DNA of 64,000 nucleotides, taken from Azotobacter salinestris (lineage in GTDB: Bacteria > Pseudomonadota > Gammaproteobacteria > Pseudomonadales > Pseudomonadaceae). The DNA lies in assembly GCF_009363155.1 (NCBI RefSeq), contig NZ_CP045302.1:819001-883000 (forward strand), in the 5' to 3' direction. Position 1 is the stretch's first letter. The number at the start of each line of letters is the position of its first letter. Positions 60,751 through 64,000 of the stretch are shown piece by piece. The notes under the pieces are model-generated. The model saw only the letters and a list, made by a program, of their open reading frames with translations, searched no databases and was not told the origin of the DNA. The translations under genes were made by a program, and so were the position numbers.

Positions 60751-61496
60751 CAGATCGTCTCGACGGGTACGGGGCCATGGGCCAGGGGACGGTGGTAGCG
60801 CACCACCTCGGCGCGGGCGCTGCCGAGGTCCTGCGGGCCGGCGAGGTTGCCGTCCCACCAGGCGGGCTCGCTGGCCGGCAGGCTGCCGGCTTCGGTGATG
60901 CGGTAGAGCCAGCCCTTGAAGACGCTCGGGCGGATCACGTCGCCCACTGCCACGGCGCGGTTCGGCTGGTAGAGGGTGCCGTAGTCGTCGAGGGCCAGGG
61001 CGTAGACGGCGCCACCAGTGACGCGCAGGTCCAGCGAACCGTCTTCGGTGCGCAGGCTGCCGGCGATGCGCCAGGCGCCGTCGGTCTGCCGCTCCACGGC
61101 GAGCACTTCGCGGGCGGCATCGAGCCCGTCGACCCGCACGCGGGCGGCAAGCGTTGCCGGGGAGCCGCCCGCTGCACCGCTACCGTCGTTGAGGTCGAGG
61201 CTCAGGGTGACGTCCTCACTGATCGTCGGGTAGCGAGCGGCAGCGCGCTTGGGTGGGGCCTCATCGGTGGCGAGCAGCAGATAAGGGCCGTCGACCGCCG
61301 AGGCGAGAAACAGCTGGCTGTCGCTGTAGCCATCGCGGGCGACGAAGGCGACCTGCAGGACCAGGCTTCCGGGCGTCAACAGCTGGGCGATTTTCTGATT
61401 GCCGGTCTGTTCGCCATCCCGGGTGATCTGAACGGTGATGCGCCGCAGGGCAAGGCCCAGGGCCAGCGGGATCGTGACGGGGGGCATGACGACCAT
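60750..61496 (-). CDS. Phage late protein, 248 aa, hypothetical
   Basis: It starts MVVMPPVTIPLALGLALRRI and is rich in beta-strand-like segments (DVTLSLDLNDGSGAAGG, WRIAGSLRTEDGSLDLRVTG). It ends VVRYHRPLAHGPVPVETI. Start and stop overlap or nearly touch both neighbours (stop 60750; next gene upstream ends 61500), so it belongs to one transcript. Its structural role is inferred from position only. Confidence 0.62.
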   Translation of the reverse strand: MVVMPPVTIPLALGLALRRITVQITRDGEQTGNQKIAQLLTPGSLVLQVAFVARDGYSDSQLFLASAVDGPYLLLATDEAPPKRAAARYPTISEDVTLSLDLNDGSGAAGGSPATLAARVRVDGLDAAREVLAVERQTDGAWRIAGSLRTEDGSLDLRVTGGAVYALALDDYGTLYQPNRAVAVGDVIRPSVFKGWLYRITEAGSLPASEPAWWDGNLAGPQDLGSARAEVVRYHRPLAHGPVPVETI

Positions 61497-61499
61497 GGT

Positions 61500-62477
61500 T
61501 CACTCCCAGTCCGCCGCATCCAGGCTGACGAAAAACCCCTGATCGAGCGTGCTCGGGAACAGCGGCATCAGTTGCTTGCCGTTGGCCAGCGTGACCACCG
61601 TCACCCGGGCCTGCCAGGTATTGCTCGAGCCCAGCAGCGGCAACACCTGCGAGGCCGGCGCCCCGCTCAGCACCGGCTCGCTGAGGATGCCCCGCAACTG
61701 CCCGCAGAATACGGCCGCGGCAGAACTGGCTCCGCCGGAAATCCCTGCCCCGTACCCCAGCAATCCGGCGCGGATCGGAACCAGCCGATCCGGCTGCAGC
61801 GGACTGCGGCTCGTACCGGCCCCCGACTGGTAGGCCGCCCCCAGGCAGGCGTACAGGGGGCCTGTCCCCTGATCCGCCAGTCCCGTGAACGGATTGCGCA
61901 AAACGGCGCCGCTGAATCCGATCAGTGATCCAGTGCCCGAACTTGAGGAAGATGCAACCCCTCCGAGCGAGCAAAAACCGCCGAGCCCAGCGGCATTGAG
62001 GTAGCGCCCGAACACCTGCGCGAAACAGGACCCACTACCGTCCGCCGTGCTTGTACCGTAGCCGAGCTGCAGAATGCACGTCTTGTCGTCCGCCACCACC
62101 GCCCAATGCGGGTTTGCTCCCGCCGTGAAGTTCGCCGAGTAGAAGACCTGCCGCCTGTTTTCCGTGGAGCCGTCGTACCAGGGCCCGCTGCGCCGGTTGA
62201 CGCCGCCCGCCAGCGCCGTGGAGCCGTCGGTGATGGCCTCCATGATGTACGCGGCGTAGGAGGAGTTTCCCAGACTCACGAGGTTGACGAAGCCCTCGCC
62301 GTTGCCCAGCGAGAAGCCGTCGGCATGCTCGTGGCCGACCGCCCAGCCGGCTGCCGGCTTGCTGCCGTAGCCGTTGACCAGGCAGGCCAGCAGGATCTGC
62401 TTGACGCGATCAATGATCCGGCTGCCGCTCAGCGCGGGTGCCCCGGTATCCAGGCTCGAATAGAAACGCACGGTCAT
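61500..62477 (-). CDS. Phage late protein, 325 aa, hypothetical
   Basis: MTVRFYSSLDTGAPALSGSR opens a glycine/serine/alanine-rich protein (GTGSLIGFSGAVLRNPFTGL, GYGAGISGGASSAAAVFCGQ) that ends FFVSLDAADWE. The aromatic start and the glycine-rich body resemble proteins near phage tail tips. I recognise no domain. The start at 62477 overlaps the upstream stop (TGATG). Confidence 0.62.
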   Translation of the reverse strand: MTVRFYSSLDTGAPALSGSRIIDRVKQILLACLVNGYGSKPAAGWAVGHEHADGFSLGNGEGFVNLVSLGNSSYAAYIMEAITDGSTALAGGVNRRSGPWYDGSTENRRQVFYSANFTAGANPHWAVVADDKTCILQLGYGTSTADGSGSCFAQVFGRYLNAAGLGGFCSLGGVASSSSSGTGSLIGFSGAVLRNPFTGLADQGTGPLYACLGAAYQSGAGTSRSPLQPDRLVPIRAGLLGYGAGISGGASSAAAVFCGQLRGILSEPVLSGAPASQVLPLLGSSNTWQARVTVVTLANGKQLMPLFPSTLDQGFFVSLDAADWE

Positions 62478-64000
62478 CAGTCCGCATCCCCCCTGATCTG
62501 AATCCGAAATTGGTCATCCTCGACCGTGCCCTGTCCGCTCAGCACGGTGCGCACGATCCACAGCGGGCCGAGGCAGCTGTCGGTGTTGAAGCGCATGGCG
62601 TTGCCGGCCGCCCAGCCCGAACCCCAGCCGGCGGCGAGGATGGTGAAGTACGGCACCCCGGTCGCCGGGTTGGTCGGTGCGCAGTCGCTGGCGGTGTTGC
62701 CGGTGGTGATCACCCCGAGCTTTTCCTCGACCACGTTGAATGCCGTGGCCGAGGTGAAGACGATGGCCCACTTGCCGGCGATGGCGCCCTTGTTGGTCAC
62801 CACCGGCGGATAGTTGAGGCTGTTGTAGTTGCTGGTGGTGCTGTCGCCGCTGGGACTGTCGGTCCAATTGGGCGCGCCGCTGTTCCAGGTCTTCTGGGTG
62901 TACCAGGTGTGCAGGCGGGCCTGCAGGTCGCCCCAGGCCACCGCGCTGGACACCTGGGTTTCGCCGGCCGGCAGGTCCCAGGGCAGCGGCGCGCCGACGC
63001 CGAGGGCGCCGGAAATCTGCACCTCGCTGCATACCGCCATGTGCTCGACCCGGTCGCGGATGGTCAGCGGCAGGACCAGCGGGTTGCCGCCGGCATCCTG
63101 CACCACCAGCGGGTTGGCCCAGGTGACGCTGCCCAGCTCGCGGTCGGCGGTGTACTGCGCCGGGTCCAGGGCGAGGCCGGCGGCATCCACCACCTCGATG
63201 GCGGCCTGCTGCGCGCGGGCCAGGGTTTCCGTGGTGCCGGCCAGCGGGCTGGCGACCGTCGTCTCGGCCGTGTGGTGGATCACCAGCACATCGCCCTCGC
63301 GGTAGATCGGCACCCGGCCGTCGGCGGGCAGGCGCACCGGGTCGAGGCCGATCAGCTCGGCATTCAGCGGCAGGCTGCTGTAGAGGACGGCGTTGTAGCG
63401 CAGCAGCGCCGGAATCACCGGGATGTCGCTCGCCCCGCTGGTGTCGTCCGGGTCGCTGGTGAACTTCAGGCGGACGATGCCGGTTTCCACGTCCACCGTG
63501 CCCCAGATCACCGGGCCGCCGAAGGTCCCGTTGGTGTCTGCCGTGGCGGTGACCACCTCGGCGGTGTCGGTACGCACGGCGGTCAGCTGCAGGCTGGCCG
63601 GGCGCAGCGGCGCGCCGGGCGTGCGAAAGGTGACGTCGACCACGGCAAAACCGCTGTTGCTGGTCAGGCAGCCCTGCACGTCGATGCTCGCCGTCTTGCC
63701 GCTCGGGTAGCTGCTCAGGGTGGCGGTGCCGCCGGCGTAGTCGACGGCGCCGACCGCGCTGCCGGCGTTGGTGCTGCTGCTGATGCCCTTGTAGAGCACG
63801 CCGTCGCGGTCGACGTAGGTGTCGCCGCCCCAGGCCAGGATCAAGGAGCCGGGCACGATGGGCTCGGCGACGTTGGGCAGCAGGTCGAAGGCCAGCGGCG
63901 GCGCGGTCTGGCTGTCGGTCTGCGCGCCGTAGCTGACCCCGGCCGGCTGGGCGCGGGCGACCAGGGTGCCGCCGTACTGCTCCTGCAGGCTGGTGGTGGT
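62477..64000 (-). CDS. Phage late structural protein, partial (5' end beyond the window)
   Basis: At least 508 residues are open from the window edge to 62477. The visible part holds AWGGDTYVDRDGVLYKGISS, TFRTPGAPLRPASLQLTAVR, ALLRYNAVLYSSLPLNAELI and a WYTQKTWNSGAPNWTDSPSG stretch. The frame continues upstream past the internal ATG/GTG codons near 63856 (SYGAQTDSQTAPPLAFDLLP precedes it), so the true start lies outside. It is probably a tail or baseplate component; the family is not recognised. Confidence 0.65.
   Translation of the reverse strand, partial: TTTSLQEQYGGTLVARAQPAGVSYGAQTDSQTAPPLAFDLLPNVAEPIVPGSLILAWGGDTYVDRDGVLYKGISSSTNAGSAVGAVDYAGGTATLSSYPSGKTASIDVQGCLTSNSGFAVVDVTFRTPGAPLRPASLQLTAVRTDTAEVVTATADTNGTFGGPVIWGTVDVETGIVRLKFTSDPDDTSGASDIPVIPALLRYNAVLYSSLPLNAELIGLDPVRLPADGRVPIYREGDVLVIHHTAETTVASPLAGTTETLARAQQAAIEVVDAAGLALDPAQYTADRELGSVTWANPLVVQDAGGNPLVLPLTIRDRVEHMAVCSEVQISGALGVGAPLPWDLPAGETQVSSAVAWGDLQARLHTWYTQKTWNSGAPNWTDSPSGDSTTSNYNSLNYPPVVTNKGAIAGKWAIVFTSATAFNVVEEKLGVITTGNTASDCAPTNPATGVPYFTILAAGWGSGWAAGNAMRFNTDSCLGPLWIVRTVLSGQGTVEDDQFRIQIRGDAD

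Overview
The window is high-GC, gammaproteobacterial DNA of the Pseudomonas/Azotobacter group. The grounds are a Pseudomonas-type sulfur-starvation regulon (two SfnB-type dehydrogenases, OscA, an SfnR-like sigma-54 activator, Sbp/CysTWA) and XenA-, CcoG- and OprD-like proteins. An alginate-lyase-like gene, many short repeats and broken genes, and four copies of a glycine-zipper gene make an Azotobacter-like genome my best guess, but that is inference. No rRNA, tRNA or CRISPR array is visible.

Core region, 1-27.9 kb. This part is well packed and mostly intact. A sulfonate-type binding-protein gene is split by a ~268-bp inverted-repeat element (581-848). Next come a divergent XenA-like flavin reductase and ArsR regulator, CcoG, a MocR-type regulator, an MFS exporter, a LysR regulator, a YcaC-like hydrolase and the first glycine-zipper gene. 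From 10.5 to 26.7 kb lies a sulfur-acquisition block: sfnB-like x2, FMN-dependent monooxygenase, MetQ/MetN/MetI-like transporter, an OprD porin, a second sulfonate binding protein, a compact sigma-54 activator, an alpha/beta hydrolase, oscA and sbp-cysT-cysW-cysA. Together these would scavenge organosulfur compounds and sulfate. A bestrophin-like gene follows.

Transition region, 27.9-38.8 kb. Gene density falls. Here are the second glycine-zipper unit, an alpha/beta hydrolase, a PL7 alginate lyase, a complete IS66-family insertion with an 8-bp target duplication but a broken tnpB, a half-length cation/proton antiporter cut at the edge of a dispersed repeat, and an Hsp20 gene.

Mobile region, 38.5-64 kb. 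Two copies of the first codons of dusA (38761 and 49455), each preceded by a degraded tyrosine integrase on the minus strand, mark at least two elements integrated in tandem at dusA. The first (about 38.87-49.45 kb) is cryptic: glycine-zipper copies 3 and 4, decayed toxin-antitoxin genes, a holin, a collapsed endolysin, a VapE/TOPRIM primase remnant, a methyltransferase remnant, a PrtN-like regulator and a DMT transporter. The second (49.5 kb onward) carries a VapC/Phd pair, a second decayed HigBA-type pair, an ImmA/IrrE regulator with a DUF4411-like partner, an antirepressor with a candidate antisense-RNA leader, a HicAB module dropped into the 3' end of the antirepressor gene, a lysis module, a low-GC lipoprotein gene, a TA-flanked 113-bp miniature transposon and a run of late structural genes leaving the window at 64000.

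Several toxin genes carry single-base frameshifts while the adjacent antitoxins stay open. Short palindromic repeats are concentrated between 29 and 57 kb.
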